A DNA stretch of 64,000 nt. It comes from Ecdyonurus torrentis (taxonomy: Eukaryota > Arthropoda > Insecta > Ephemeroptera > Heptageniidae). The stretch is from NCBI GenBank assembly GCA_949318235.1, contig OX439129.1, positions 21,644,566 through 21,708,565 on the forward strand, written 5' to 3'. The first letter of the stretch is position 1, and every line of letters starts with the position of its first letter. Shown here piece by piece: positions 14,471 through 29,235 of this stretch. The notes under the pieces are model-generated. The model was not told the origin of the DNA. It saw only the letters and a program-made list of their open reading frames with translations, and did not search any database. Made by a program: the position numbers and the translations under genes.

Positions 14471-15272
14471 TTACATGTAATTTTAATAAGGAAGCCAAAA
14501 TTAGAATAAAAAAAAAAAAGCTTTGCAACGTTTCACAAATTACAATATTTTTAATGAAAACCAGTGACGTGAGTGGTTGAAATGATGAACTTAATTTGCG
14601 GCTATACACGGTATATAATTCAATTTTATAAAAGTGTAAAATGTGAAACATTTTTTTTGTATAAATTGTCTCACTTTGTATATTAAAATCACCTTAAAAA
14701 TATTCTATGTCTATTTTTTTCTTCTTCTTTTTCTCATTCATGTAAAATCATCCCTATATGATAACATAGCGTCATGTAAACTATGGTTAACAACAATCCG
14801 AAATCAAAGTTTAAAAGAGTGTTGCAAACTTGCATATACTTTTGTTCTTTAATATAATACACTATGTTAATTTTATTGTTAATAGGTGAAGTACTTTAGC
14901 TTTACTCTGAACTGTACGTGTCTACCAAAGCAAAAAAAAAATTCTCTGACTATTATTATTATTACTATACAATTGATAGCGATACATAATTGATGTACTT
15001 TTAGAGGTTGAGTTAGTGCTGCAGTAACTTCTTGACTGCACGTGTTTTATTCAAGACTGCCACTTGACACGTCATACCATATCGTGTGTGGACTGTGGAC
15101 ATTGTGTCATGTCTTCTTATCCTTTTTTTTTATCTCTCTTTTTCTTCTTCTTTTCTTTCTTTAATAATAGCATAAGGAAGAAACTTTATAAATTTTCCAT
15201 GTTTTTCGAGTGAATTTTCTTCTAGACTTTGACGCTTAGTAGAAGTACTTAGATGCAGAGTTCACAGAGGTT

Positions 15273-15379
<107 letters not shown>

Positions 15380-15794
15380 ACATAATATTTCCATAATGTT
15401 TTGCTCAATATTATATGTTACAATACCCAGACATTGTATACTACAACCTTGTGTATTATGCATTTTAATGTCTTGTTTTGTAGATAGTATAATATTCATA
15501 TCTCTCAAATTTATATGAGCTGATTTTTAATATTATGCATTTATTTTATGTTAAATTTCAAAATGTTTATTATACTATTCAAATGGTTCTAGAGTTATAC
15601 TACTACTTATTATAAATGATATTTTACAATTTCTTTAATTATATGTAATTAAAATCTTAAATCATATCATAGCCATTACAATCAGTCTCCAAACTGAGTT
15701 TTTTATAATGGTGTTTCTAAAGAAAGTTATATTAGTAAAGCAATTTTTCAACAGTAAATAATAACTATTCTAACCATGTTTAAAATAAAATAAA

Positions 15795-15940
15795 ATGAAT
15801 GAATGAATGAATGAATGAATGAATGAATGAATGAATGAATGAATGAATGAATGAATGAATGAATGAATGAATGAATGAATGAATGAATGAATGAATGAAT
15901 GAATGAATGAATGAATGAATGAATGAATGAATGAATGAAT
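15795..15940. repeat. (GAAT)n tetranucleotide array, about 36 units
   Basis: About 146 bases of perfect GAAT repeats. Four-base periodicity read in triplets gives the minus-strand Phe-Ile-His-Ser repeat ORF, which is not a gene. Perfect identity of so many units implies recent expansion or ongoing slippage. Confidence 0.97.
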
Positions 15941-16642
15941 GCAAATTAATAATAATAATAAATTGTTTTTATTAAGAGGCCAAAATAGGTACACTTTACC
16001 TTCCACTTTACATGGTCTTCTGACTTGTTAAACAATATCTTATGGTCAGGGTATTTCATTTTTAACATAGTATAATATAGCACATAGATATTAAATTTTA
16101 TAGTAGTAAATTATCATCATACAAACGTTATACATATATTTATATATTAGTTAATTCTTGTTTGATTATTTCCTAAAACGTACTTTAATTTTAACAATAT
16201 ATAACTTTTCTTTTATATACATAAAATACTCATATTTAAATAATAATGTTTAAATTTACAATATGTTTTTCGTAAATAAAAGTTAATTAACTAACATTCT
16301 TAATCTTTGGAGATAGGACGTAAAAGTCTATAATATGTTATTGTATTGTTACATTTATTCGATATCGTATAATTTCATAGCATGTTGTGACTAGGTATAT
16401 GTTTCATATAACCTGGCCATATGTGGAGAATACCAATGGCATCAGAGACAATAGAGGTTTTTGACTCACGCTGCAAATCTCCGAGTTTCTATTAATTATT
16501 CAACAAATGTAGTAGCACAATTCGTGTGTCATTGAGCAATACACGTTTTTTGTAGTCACGTCTGCTGGTCATTCTGTGTATGTGATTAGAATCCAACATT
16601 AGTTTGGGGACCTAATCTTTTTCTGGACTTGTTTCAATTATT

Positions 16643-16699
<57 letters not shown>
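16643..16699. repeat. (TC)n microsatellite
   Basis: About 28 TC units ending in a short TATC variant. Confidence 0.95.
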
Positions 16700-16705
<6 letters not shown>

Positions 16706-18926
16706 ACATTTGTAGAATATCTCAAGTTGCTCACATTTTCTAGTCATTTTGTTTCCACTTTTCTTTTGATACACGTCATTAGTTCAAGATATTATTACTA
16801 CAAGCAACAGTTTTAGTATAATAATAATTTGATATTAAAGACATGGAAATCAATCAATACGTATGGGTTAGAGCTAAGAATGAGATAAGCACACGTAAAA
16901 CTAGATTTTTTTTAAGCATTTATGTGTTATTTTTAAAATTATTATTTTAAGTTAAAATTTGCATCTAAATGTTAAAAAATGCACAGCAATTATTTTTACT
17001 TGATTTGACGATTGTAGTTCGACCAGTTGCGTTTGCCAAATAATGACATACAGCGTGTTCAATGATGCATGAATGTCGGATATGTTGACATCGTGCCAAA
17101 ATAGGGCGAGAAATCACTGACCATCCTCTGCTTTTTAACGTCACTTGTCTCTTACAGTGTCATTATTGCTCTTTTTTTCTTGTGTGTGTATTTAGCCCGT
17201 TATGACATTGTATTTATTGCAATGTTGGAGAAATAAATGGAGTTTAGAGGCGGCGTGTTGTGAGAAAAATGACGAGCGGTATGTCGCAGTTCCCTGTGGT
17301 GTCATCAGATTTGTCTTTCGAGTTTGCAAGATTAGTGTTGTCAACAGATAGAGTCGGTCTGGGTAAAACTTCAGGAGAAAATAAAACTCAGCCCTACACA
17401 ATCTTTGCTTTGCAAATAATTATATATAAAAAAATATTAAAAAAAAATAGCAATATACTAAATATTAGATCATTATATACTTTTCTAATTAAGGGGGAAG
17501 GGGATCTAATTAGTTCAATAAAAGAAATAAATATTGTTTTTCCATTGTTAGCAAAACTAACAACAAACAAATTGCTTTATAAGTGTATATGAAATAGACC
17601 AAAGATTTTTTTTTACTCTCATTCATAACTTTTTATTTTTTAATTAATTCTCTTTAAGGCGAATGAATTTTAGGGATTATAAAATGTGACATATTAAAAT
17701 AAATCTAGCAGTTGTTATCATCTATATAGTTAATACTGCAAACGAAATATATATACTGCAAGAAATTTAATAACTACTAAATTTATTCCAATGTCTTTCA
17801 GAGTCAGCAATTATATATATATGAGTATATTACGTATTTTATACACCCAGTTTGCATGTGTGATGTGATGAAGTTTCGTTTACATATAGAGTGAAGTTTG
17901 TTTTTTTTTTTTTTTTTTTTTTTTATACTTCGAAGACCAACTTGTGTGAGTTAACACTTGACATAGAATTCAAGTGAGATATTAGACCTCATCTTTTGCA
18001 GTGAAGTACTCAAGTAAGCTAATATACTATCTTAACGTTGTGTTTAATTTTAAAGATTCTCCGAGTTATTATATACGTGAGCTATTATACGAGTACAAAG
18101 TTGATAAAAGTGTTATTAGTAAAGAAAAAGGCAAGCAATAATATACGAGAGACCTCTTTATTTTTAGCTCTCAGATCATGTAAATTTGCAATGTTAAAAT
18201 TGTTTTTTTGTACTTTAAAATCTTCATTATACACATAAATATAGAATTTTATATAATGTTGAATTTATTAAAAATATTTTGATATTACTAAAAAATAAAT
18301 ACGGTCAGAAATGTAACAACGAGGGGGAAAAAAAGTTGAAAAAGTATGCATGTAATAATAACATTGGTAAAAAGTTTAAAGAGATCAAAGAGAAAAAGTT
18401 GTGTAGAAATTTTGTTCTCTATATCGAGGTATTCCTTTATGACAAGCATGATGCTATTCTATTACATAACACAAGCTTGCAGTAACCACTTGCACATTTT
18501 ATGTTCTGCCGTATAGCGTCCAGTAATGATGCAACATGGATTCTTAAAGGCGAGATCCTGTACCATTTTTATGTAACCTCTCAATGTTTCAAGTTTAATT
18601 AGTTTCTACAGGTACAGCATTGAAAATTTACTTGAAGAGATTTTGTATTTGGTTACCTGTCAATTTTCGCTTCAGTATACTTCAAAAAGTTTACATAAAA
18701 TATAAAGTTGTTAATATGTTGAGTAGAGCTCCATAAAGTTTTGCATCCGGGAAAAGTCCTTAGTGGCCAGCGTCTTAAGTCTGATGTTAAAGATTGTAAA
18801 AGTTGTATTTTAGAAAAAACTAACTTTATTATATTGCTTTCGTTACATTTATAACAATAAATATATTTTAAAAATGTATTAAAAATAAATAAACAGGAGA
18901 TGGCCAAATTGGAATTCTCATTTTAC

Positions 18927-18930
<4 letters not shown>

Positions 18931-19000
<70 letters not shown>
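18931..19000. repeat. (TC)n microsatellite
   Basis: About 35 perfect TC units. Confidence 0.95.
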
Positions 19001-19004
<4 letters not shown>

Positions 19005-20288
19005 TAGTTCTACTTTATTTTACCCACCTGTAATTTAATTTTTAAAAGCGTTAGGTAAAAATAATGTCCCATGTTTAGCAGTAAAATATACAAAAACATT
19101 TTTAATCATCATACTTGCGTGTCCCACTGGCCTTTACATTCTTGCAGTACTCCTACAAATATCAAATTAAAAAGTAGGAAGAAAAAGAAAATAATAAAAT
19201 AAAGGTGAACGAGCGAGAGCGCCGCGGGTGCTTCACAAACTTATTACGTCATAACCAATCAATGTGCGCGCTTTGTTGTTATTCTTATACCATTATCATG
19301 TGATGAATAAAACTTAAAATGGAAAATAATATTTTTCACAAGTTTCCAAAACTTGTTACAGTTAATTAAAATTCTAAGGAAAATATAATATATTTTTTAA
19401 AGTAGTTTATATAAAATAAATAAATAATAAAATATTATTTATTTACTCCTTCTATCTTGGGTGTGTTTTTGAAATAAAATCAAAGAAATTTAAATATTTA
19501 AAATAATTAAAAATTTATAAGTTAGTCCATTTGCATAACGTCCAAAAAAAGGGGGCGGGGTGCTGTTTATATTTACTTACGAATCATAACAGTTAAATGG
19601 GTAGTTGGTAAAGTGAAATATTTTGCTAATTCTCGTCTTTATAAGATTGAAAAACTTTCCACTGTCCCACTTGGGACGAAAGAAAAAAATATATATATTC
19701 AAAGTTTTATCCCCCAATGTTTATTTTGTTTTAAATTGATTTGTATGTTAATAGTAAAAAGTTTTATTATAAAATAAAAACAGAACTCTTCTTATACTTT
19801 CGTTATGCTTTAATGTGCTTTTTCTTTCTTCTATTATGATTTTACTTGTGTTTATTTTATGCAAAATATAAATATTGGTGTTTAAAAAAAAAGCAACCTA
19901 ACACTAACGCAAAGCAATAAAGTTTCGTCTTGGCAAACATTTGCATGAAATTGTAATTGAAAATATAATGAAATAAAACACTTTTAAGAATGTTTAATTT
20001 TATGTAAGTAATTTTGCATTTACATTAAATTTTTATTAAAATAGCAAATTTAATTAGTTTTAACATCACTGGTTTAAATGAATCTTGATTAAACGTGTAT
20101 AACAAGTACATTTACTATTTTTATTACTATGTTAATAAAATAGAGAGAAATGAATGCATTCTAGCAAACTTTGTAATACTATATTAAATGTTATAATACA
20201 AAAATACATTATAATTTACTATTGATTCTTAATTCTGAGGGATGTAAAAAACAATATTGAACTCTTCTTTAAAAAAAATCAACTTTAT

Positions 20289-20607
20289 TTAAAGACGTAG
20301 AACACCTTGAACAAAAAAACTTGTCTAATATCCTAAAATACCCAAATATCAACATTATTTTGGCCGGAGTCATTGATTTCTAATTTATTTTTCATTTACA
20401 AAATGTCAGTTGCGGGTTTACTACGTCACAACTCGCCTGTTTCCGCGCGCGTGGACTGGGCGAGCTGTGACGTAGTAAACCCGCAACTGACATTTTGTAA
20501 AATGGAAAATAAATTAGAAATCAATGACTCCGGCCAAAATAATGTTGATATTTGGGTATGTTAGGATATTAGGCAAGTTTTTTGTTCAAGGTGTTCTACG
20601 CCTTTAA
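20289..20607. mobile_element. TTAA-flanked hairpin MITE (copy 2, near-perfect palindrome)
   Basis: A 311-bp element (20,293-20,603) bounded by TTAA on both sides. Two arms of about 145 bases are almost perfect reverse complements, from the terminal AGACGTAGAACACC / GGTGTTCTACGCCT pair inward to GTTGCGGGTTTACTACGTCA / TGACGTAGTAAACCCGCAAC, separated by a spacer of about 20 bases containing CGCGCGCG. It is the same family as 7,097-7,401 but far better preserved. There is no transposase; a 63-codon ORF inside it is a by-product of the palindrome. TTAA target duplication suggests mobilisation by a piggyBac-type transposase elsewhere in the genome. Confidence 0.9.
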
Positions 20608-20941
20608 ATAATACGTATTACACTATTTCTGAACTCTTTTATTCCAATACGAAAATTGATTATATAAATGTGATAGTACATACACGTTCAAATTGGAATA
20701 TTTTTATACTGATTAAATCTTTGTATTATATAAAGTTGTTTGTTTGTATTATATTGTATTGTTGCTCAATTCTTACTTGTTAGTTATAAATTTACATAGA
20801 ATATTGAAACGTGCTTTCAGTACTAAACTAATTAAATACTATATTTGCATCATATGTATAATATGTATAAATATCGCTTGTTGTAACTTTTATTTTACAA
20901 TGGACAGCCTGGGTCAATAAAAGTTCTTGTTTCTTTTCAAC

Positions 20942-21280
20942 TAAAATTATCTTAGAGAAAACATAAGCATTTATATCACAAAACACCTTATGGGATTTAC
21001 ATAAATAACATTAGTTTGTCTCAAAACCCATCAGTAGCCCCGTGGCATCGATCAGAAAATGCGATTTATGCAACCTGCACAACATTTTCATACTAATTTT
21101 TGCATGTTTCTGACGTCATAAACATGAATTTTTACCCAAATTGCATACTTTACAGTTTTTTTCACGCTCTCTCGTGGGGCTACATTAACATTCTGGTAAA
21201 AATTGTTATAGTTTTGAAGATCCCATTTTGTGTTTATTCATTAAAAAGCACATATTGTTTTATGTGATCTATGGCTTTAA
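20942..21280. mobile_element. Second TTAA repeat family, diverged copy
   Basis: About 335 bp sharing long blocks, in reverse orientation, with 35,019-35,356, for example CATAAATAACAT followed by AGTTTGTCTCAAAACCCA and, farther on, GATCCCATTTTGTGTTTA. The right end (TATGTGATCTATGGCT then TTAA at 21,277-21,280) keeps the terminal repeat. The left end has decayed and no clear TTAA is left there. It starts only about 335 bp after the hairpin MITE. Confidence 0.7.
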
Positions 21281-24200
21281 AGTATCATTATATTAAAGCA
21301 AATTATCCGTTATTCTATATAAAATATATTATTTTATTTATTTATTAGCTATAGGTAGTTTGCAGTAATATTACACTTTACATTATACTAAACGTCATGA
21401 AAGCATGATATTCATGAAACTGTTGTTAGTTTTAGAAGATGCAGTTTTGATGTGATATGATGTAAAGATGGTTGAGGCTTATAAGTTTAAAACGTCAGAA
21501 ACAACCATTTTGTTTACTTCACTTACAGCTGCACTGTAATTAGGTTAACCTCAAAGATGATCATAAAATGCGTATTTCTTTAATGGAATAGCAACTTTGT
21601 TTCTCTATTTAACTTTGAAATTTCACAGTGTTTTTCTATGTATTGATACTGCAACTGTAATTTATTGCCTTATAGATATAAATACTACATTCATATGCAG
21701 AAACCTACATTAAAGTATAGTGTTCCATATAGATACATGGTAATACCATATGGTAGTAAGTTAAAAAATTTATATCACAGTGTCTATACAAGTTCAATTG
21801 AAATGTAGCCTAAGGCTATGAGCAAAATACGGATGAGCAGTACTGTACATCGTTATTCAATCATACTAGTCGCCTCAAAGCAATAGAACTGGGATTTTGC
21901 TGAAAACAGATTGTGTGGTTTTTCAGACTACTGTCTGTGAAGTAAAAAGTGACACAAATATCCATGAATGTATCATTTCAAAATCTTACTTTTTACCCAA
22001 CAGACAATAATATATTTATTTATTTTTTTAAATATAGAATGGATTTATGTAAAAAAAAAAAAAATAAAAAAAAATAAAAAAAAAAAAAAATCAAATCAAA
22101 CTTTGTTGTTCTATATTATTTTGTTTTAAGCTGAAAATTTTGCTATACTCATAGTCTAATGCTTTTATTATAACTATACGCAATAACTTTTTTTTTATGA
22201 ATAAAAATAAACCATAATATAAAAATATTAAGTTAAAACGCTGTGTACAAAGCTACTACACGATAAGTTAAAGTTATGTATTTTAATTAAAAATAATAAT
22301 AAAAAAAAAAGAAAAAATAATAATAATAAGGTAATGAAAATTATAAAGAATTATAATTAAAAGTTTGCGGTATAATGTGAGTTAAGTTGTTAATTACGTT
22401 TAATTTTCAATAAATCCACGTCGTTAGCAGAACTTGAGGCAAAACTCTTCCAGCTCGCGTCTTTTGCCTATTATTTAGCAACATCAAAGGAACTCAAAAC
22501 CTTTTATATTGTACGTAAGAAAATATATATAAGTAAAGCAAAATTGCCAATAGAAAACATTTTTAAGTGCTGACTTTTTCCCATTAGCCACTGAAGTCAG
22601 AGAATCAAATGCAAAAGCAGGTTGTAGTTAATAATATTTCGATTATATTCTTATTTAAAACGTGCAAGTATTAGAGTGTTAGAATTAGAATATCTGCAGA
22701 AATAACGTAAATATAGCATAAATGTCAAGAGCATAAATACTTATGCTATACCTATAATTATTGCCATATGTCATATAGTTATTACATTATAGCATAAATT
22801 ATGTTTTAGTGAACAAATGTTGTTATAGTAATGTGCTGTAGCATAATTATTACGTATTTATTTTGTCCGTGCAGTGCTTTAACATTATAACTTTCATCTC
22901 ATTTGTTTGTGAAAACTTTCTGGACATCTGTTACCGCAAAACAACTACTCCACAAATCGACAAATCTATTTGGTTACAGTATTTTTAACGTAGAAATACA
23001 GATTTAACAAACTTTTTTCTAATAACATTCAAAGCACACAAAAATATATTTACAGTATTTAAGAGTTTCAACAAAGAGGCTTAAGAAGTAAAAATAGATA
23101 AGATGATGACATTTAGCTAATGAAAGTATAAACGTCGCAAGAAAAAAAGAAGAAGAAGAAGAAGAAGCTCTTGCATCTCCAGATGAGATTCTATTTTACA
23201 ATCAATCATTTTTACAACCCTTGTCTGTTTATTAGCAAGGAAAAAGACAGGCAGAGAAGATTAATATTTTTAAGCTTTAAAAATTTAAAGAGATTATAAT
23301 TATAGTAGTGTTATTACTTTGGAAAATATTTTTCAGTTTTACATAACATTTACATAATTTAGTGTGTGAAAAGCATGTGTTTTTATTTAATTTTTAATTC
23401 GTATTTAATCCAAGCGAGCATATTTTAATATTAATAAGTTTCATGTTTTTTTTCTTTTTTTTTTTCTCTAATATGTTATAGCTACAATATATAATATATT
23501 TCGATCGTTATATTTAGCACATCTATTTTTATATTATTAATACCTATTTTTATTTTTACATTCAACTATAAATGTTTGTATGGTGAGATAAAAACTTGAA
23601 ATTTACAAGTTTTTAGTTATCTCATATCAGTATTAATTAAAATTGAATCTAATTTTAACTATTAAAATTTTAAGTTTTTGCTTGAAGCAACAAAACTTTG
23701 CTCATTTAAAATCGAAGCTATCTATGTTCTGTTACACAAAAGTAAGCAGTGAAGTGAAGCTAACATTGCCGCAGTATGTGTGCTAAAATATTTCTCTTCC
23801 CATTAAGTTGACTCTCTCTACTTACATAGAGTCAAAATTAAAAATGTAAGTTTATACAATTTTGTCATGGAATAAAAAATAAAAAAATAAAAATGTTAAG
23901 GGGTAGCAAAATTTATTGTATTTTTTATTATTAATATTTTTCTCATTTCTTAAATTAGAACGTTTCTTTTTAGTTGTATTAAAGTCGTTTATATTCTTCC
24001 GGTTTATTCAAAAGACCATAATTTTAAGAGAGAAAAAGAGAGAGAGAAAGATGGCTTTGAATAATAAGCAAACACTAAATTTATTTTTCTAGCTATATTT
24101 TTTGCTTTTGTTGTATTTTCCGGAAATGAAATATCTGAAGTACTCCTGTAGCAGGAAGTTTTATTTTGTTATTTTTTTTTTTATTATTCGAGAAAGAAAA

Positions 24201-26441
24201 ATGTAGTGTGCATCTTTCCTGCCTGCAAAGTACTTCCACACGCAAAGTGCAACAGTTATGAAAATGAAGTACAAAAGTACATGGAAGATAGCTCGTTATA
24301 ATCTTGTAGCAGAAAATGCTCTGTTAACATGGATGAGATACATCATCTCACATATAGGTCATCAATAGTTGTAAGAACGGAATAAGTGAATGTTTACGGG
24401 CTTTATGAATCACTGAAATATCCTTGGCTATTCACTTCGTATAAATTAAAAGGCCTTTTGTAATTTATACGGGTTCATATTGAACGGAGCACAAAACTAT
24501 CAGCCGTAAGCACTTTTTTCACGTGTCCTATTTAAAATACATGCCTGCAACAACAACAACAAAATCTGATATTGGATATATGACTTGTTTTTCATATAGA
24601 TTACCTTGTTCCCATGATACTTTTTTCCCCTTTTAGGAAATGAAATAAATATCAAAACATTTTGCCACTTCATCTTGGGGGGGAAAAAAAATCTTTGAAT
24701 TGTGTATGGATAGAAATAGGGTATAGAAATTCGTGTGAATTACAAACAGTTAAAAAATATATACCACTTTCTAGCTTCACTTTTCTATTTTCTGAAAATC
24801 AAGTATCGCAAACAAAAAGTTTGTTCGTTATCAGGAAACAGAATCAACTTAAATGAGGCAAGCTTTTGTGTTTGAAAAGAAGATCGCACTCTTACGTTAG
24901 TGTATGTATTGATAGCTTTTTCTCTATCTCTCACATTGCAATGTTTTGACCACCACAATAGAAATTCTCGAGACTAAAGAACGATTGTGGGAAATTGGAA
25001 GATCACATTCTCTTTCGCTTTACCAACCCCTGTGTATAACGAAAAAACTATATATACAATGAATTCTTTTTTTCCAAAGAAACAACAAAGAAGTATAAAA
25101 ATAAATTTGCACTCTTTATTGTATTATCTTAAAGTTGTTATTCACTTTTAAAATGTTTAATTTAAATGCAAAAAAGTTTTGTAGCTCGATGCAAAATTCC
25201 ATAGAGGATACACAAATGTCTCTCATACAAATTACATTTTGAATCTGATTTTATCTTTCTTTATGTGTTATTTTTATAAAAAAAAATTAAAAAAAAAAAA
25301 AAAAAAAAGATTAGGAAATATGCAGAGTTGTTAGTTTTTTCAAGCTCGTTTGTATGGTTTAAATCTGTATGTTATATTGGCATGTGAAGTACACTTTTGT
25401 ATTTGTAAGTGTACGAGCTTGGAATATGTGATTCCTTTTACGAAACAATTGGCTTTGCTTTAAATATCGGAAAATAACTTAAACTAACGATTTTATAATA
25501 GTTTGCAGTATTTTTAAACGCATTTTGTTCAATATTATAGGAAAATTAAAAGATACCAAAGTCACTTTATGTAATTTCAGTATCATGCTTTACTACATGG
25601 AAATAAATGTTACGATGATTAGTTCTTTTTATCTTTAGTTGAAGATAGTTTGCAAAAATGTTTTTTAGACTTACTTTCAAATTACATATAAATGATATGA
25701 GTTGTAATAAATATTTATTTGCTCCTTTTTTTTTTTTTTTTTTTTTTTGTGTCGCACTCGTTATTTTTAATTAGTTCATCGATTTACAAGTTAAATAGGA
25801 CAACATTATTTGATAACATCCTTTTTCACATTATGAGTAACAATGTTAATTATTTCCAAATGGCATCAAGCATAACATTTATCGTGTTTTTACAAATCAA
25901 TAATAAAATATTTTAATGTACTTTACGTTTTAATGTTAGTTAAATCGTGTTGAGTGTCGACATATATGTTATAAGCGTGTGGCTGGGATTAGCAAATGCA
26001 TTAGTCCGATCAGTAATTCTCTTTGTATATTGCAATGTAATATGGTTCATTGTACACAGTAATAGTATACCAAACTCGATTTTATTTACTTGTAGAATGA
26101 GTGTATTGAAAATGTATCATGCCCGGAGTAATAGAGTTTTCCACTTTACAACTTTATATAAAAAAAAAAAAAAAAAAATCCTGCTGGCTGTATCAACAAT
26201 TGTTATTATTATCACTTTGCCATGTGGATATAAAATTAAACAATAAAAATGGAGTGACAGTTTTTTTTTATTAAAATTATTTTTATTTTTTACTCGTAGA
26301 TTTGTTTAAAAAGTTTAAACTCTGTTAATCTAGTATTTTATTATATGTTAAAATAAAAATGCCATAATTAGAGAGTTTCATATGTTTATAAAATTACCTT
26401 CCGACATCTTTTTATATAAATTTTTCCTTTGCTTTGCTTTG

Positions 26442-26473
<32 letters not shown>

Positions 26474-26622
26474 CCTTCCACTTTTTTCTTCAGACGTTTT
26501 TACTTTGTAAGTCTATTTTTGCAGTGAAATCAAATTGAAGCTCCCAAAGTATAGAGGGACGTGTACGCTCGTAAAATTCGGATCACTTCCATTTTATTGT
26601 GCAATTGCAGTAGTGTTGGTAA

Positions 26623-26625
<3 letters not shown>

Positions 26626-26711
<86 letters not shown>
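26626..26711. repeat. (TC)n microsatellite
   Basis: About 42 perfect TC units. It produces mirror Ser/Leu and Arg/Glu repeat ORFs on the two strands. Confidence 0.97.
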
Positions 26712-26713
<2 letters not shown>

Positions 26714-27465
26714 CCCTCGTACGTACACGTATATATGTAACGATGTTTTCAGACTAATGAAATGATCAGCTGGACTACGTGAGAGCCCCATGTCTCGCAC
26801 TTCTTTCTTATACTTTCAACGTATATAGTCTCGTTGCTGTAATGAAATTTTAATTTTTCTCTTTATTTCTTACTTTATTTATTTATATGTATATTTAAAA
26901 AAATCTTTTGAAAAGTAAAATAATAATAAATTTTAGTACAGAAATATAATTTCTTTCAACATGTTAAATATATATACACCTCAAATTTTAACATTTGAAA
27001 GGATTCTCTTTTAAAAGTTTTATTTTTTTCCCCCGATAACATTTTTTATACCGACAAATAATATAGGTTTACGTAGATATATAATACTTCGCACGAAAAC
27101 CAGATCAAAAGAAAATAAATGTACAGACCAACATCAAATGTTCGTGTATAAATGTGTGTTTCTTAAAAGTGGTATTTTTTTATTATTCCTGTAGACGTGA
27201 GTAGATTAATATAATATTTTCATTTATAAGTTTTTAAGATAAACTCTGGTATTTCTAAAGTTTCTTATTAGAAGGCGAAATGGATATGAGATAAAAATGG
27301 TCATTTCAATGAAATTTCCCTTCATATGTTGTGGTTGCACGTGATTGCAAGGAGGTTTGGGACATGAAGTTTAATTACGAGATTTGATTTTTTTGTTTCC
27401 TTTCTTTTTGCAATTAGGGCGAAACAAGACACAGAGAGCGGACGTTTTACCTGAGGCTCGAGGGA

Positions 27466-27469
<4 letters not shown>

Positions 27470-27530
<61 letters not shown>
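27470..27530. repeat. (AG)n microsatellite
   Basis: About 30 perfect AG units, one of only two sizeable dinucleotide tracts with the purine strand on plus. Confidence 0.95.
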
Positions 27531-27532
<2 letters not shown>

Positions 27533-28828
27533 GGTCAGTGGCTGGCCTCAATACACAAGCTTATATACCAAGGAATAATAGATACAGGCTATAAGGGGAT
27601 GAATTGTGGCACACATTACATTATTTTTGCTTGTTTCAAAATGTCTGGTTCCAAAACTGTTTGTTGAAAAATAATGCTAAAAATTAAAACTGACCACTTT
27701 ATAACTTATAACCATTAAAAATATTAAAATATACGTATAAAAAATAAATATAATATAAAAAAATATACAATACAAGTATATAATAATACGTATATAAAAA
27801 AATAATAACAAACTAAAGTATAATAGAACCTATATAATAATTTCAATTAACGAAACCTTCTATTTAAAAAGAATTTGTCTCGTTTGTAGGTAATTGATCG
27901 CCAATGACAAACATTCTAAATACTATTCCTTTGGTGTTAATTTCTCTGTAGTAAAATTACTGTTCACATGATTGTGATTTTATATATTATTTTACTGTTG
28001 ATATTCAGCATATTATAAGCTTTTCTCGTGAGAATAACATTATAAATTAAGCGCAACTTTTTGAATGATAAAATATTTAACACAATCGTTTGAACATGTA
28101 ACTTTTTAGTATCATAGTAAGAAAAAGACGAGGCAAACTAAAACCACGCATATCACAAATATCTTTGTTTCAAAAACAATACATTTCCTGGTATAAAAAA
28201 ATTAATAAATAAATTTTAAAAAAAAAATAATAATAATAATATAACGTGTAATTGTAGTGACACCAGTAATAAAGTAAGTCATCCGAAAAGCTTATACCTT
28301 GCCTGACATTAAACGTAAAAAAAAAAAAATTTAAACAACAACAAAACTTTATTACTTTGTGCTTTTATAATGAAATGATCGTTAAGTTAATTACTATATA
28401 CATAGAGCATTATTTATAACATTGCTAAATGATATTAATTGTTTGTAAGTTAATACCACATACGTTGTAGGCCCGGATTAATTACAGATCCACAATTAAG
28501 CTAACACACACCATATTATCTCACTTTCACTCTACTATTATTGTTTGGTTAAACAATTTTCTGGTGCGAGTACCTTGCAACGTTTAATCTATTTTATAGC
28601 TTTTACTGCAGTACACAATCTACTGCTACAAAAATGGTCAAATTTATGTATTTAATACATATATACACACTCTACAGACGCTGTGACTAACTATGTGTCT
28701 ATGTGTTTCTATTATACATATTGTTAGTGTTAAGTGATTTTAACATTACTGTGGGAACTCTAATTCAATAACATTGAGATTTTTTTCTCGTTATTTATAT
28801 AATTAAATGTATAGAAATTGTGAAAAAT

Positions 28829-28848
28829 GAGAGAGAGAGAGAGAGAGA
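28829..28848. repeat. Short (AG)n microsatellite
   Basis: About 10 AG units. Confidence 0.9.
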
Positions 28849-29142
28849 ATGTTTAAGTAATTTTCAACTTTTGCAATGTTAGACAAGTCCATTGTTATAA
28901 ACTTTATTTTAGATGAAATATTTGTGTATTTCGAAGTTGCTGTGACCTTTTTGTATTACAAATACTGCACTAATTTATAACCGGACCATTTCGTTGTTCA
29001 TCTCTTGTATCAACAAGGAAAAAAAAAGAAGAAAGAAATTCAATTTTGATGTGTGTACAATAGGGAATTTTTCTTTTTTTCTTCATATAGTTGACGTCTT
29101 GTAAATAATTACACACGCAGACCATCGTGCCTCTCGTGGTAT

Positions 29143-29144
<2 letters not shown>

Positions 29145-29234
<90 letters not shown>
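29145..29234. repeat. (TC)n microsatellite
   Basis: About 44 perfect TC units. Confidence 0.95.

Positions 29235-29235
<1 letters not shown>

Noticed and set aside
15770..16006. Minus-strand Phe-Ile-His-Ser repeat protein
   Set aside because: It is the triplet reading of the (GAAT)n microsatellite.
17260..17592. Plus-strand ORF with RVGLGKTSG, looking like a Walker A and possibly the missing MDN1 AAA exon
   Set aside because: The glycine needed four residues before GKT is absent, the rest has no AAA features, and the downstream half is AT-driven low complexity. No matching splice donor was found.
20373..20564. 63-codon ORF with LLRHNSPVSARVDWASCDVV
   Set aside because: It lies wholly inside the palindromic MITE and has no counterpart in the other copy.
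26535..26800. Mirror Ser/Leu and Arg/Glu repeat ORFs on opposite strands
   Set aside because: Both are translations of one (TC)n tract. The same holds for the ORFs at 5,172, 27,384 and 29,127.
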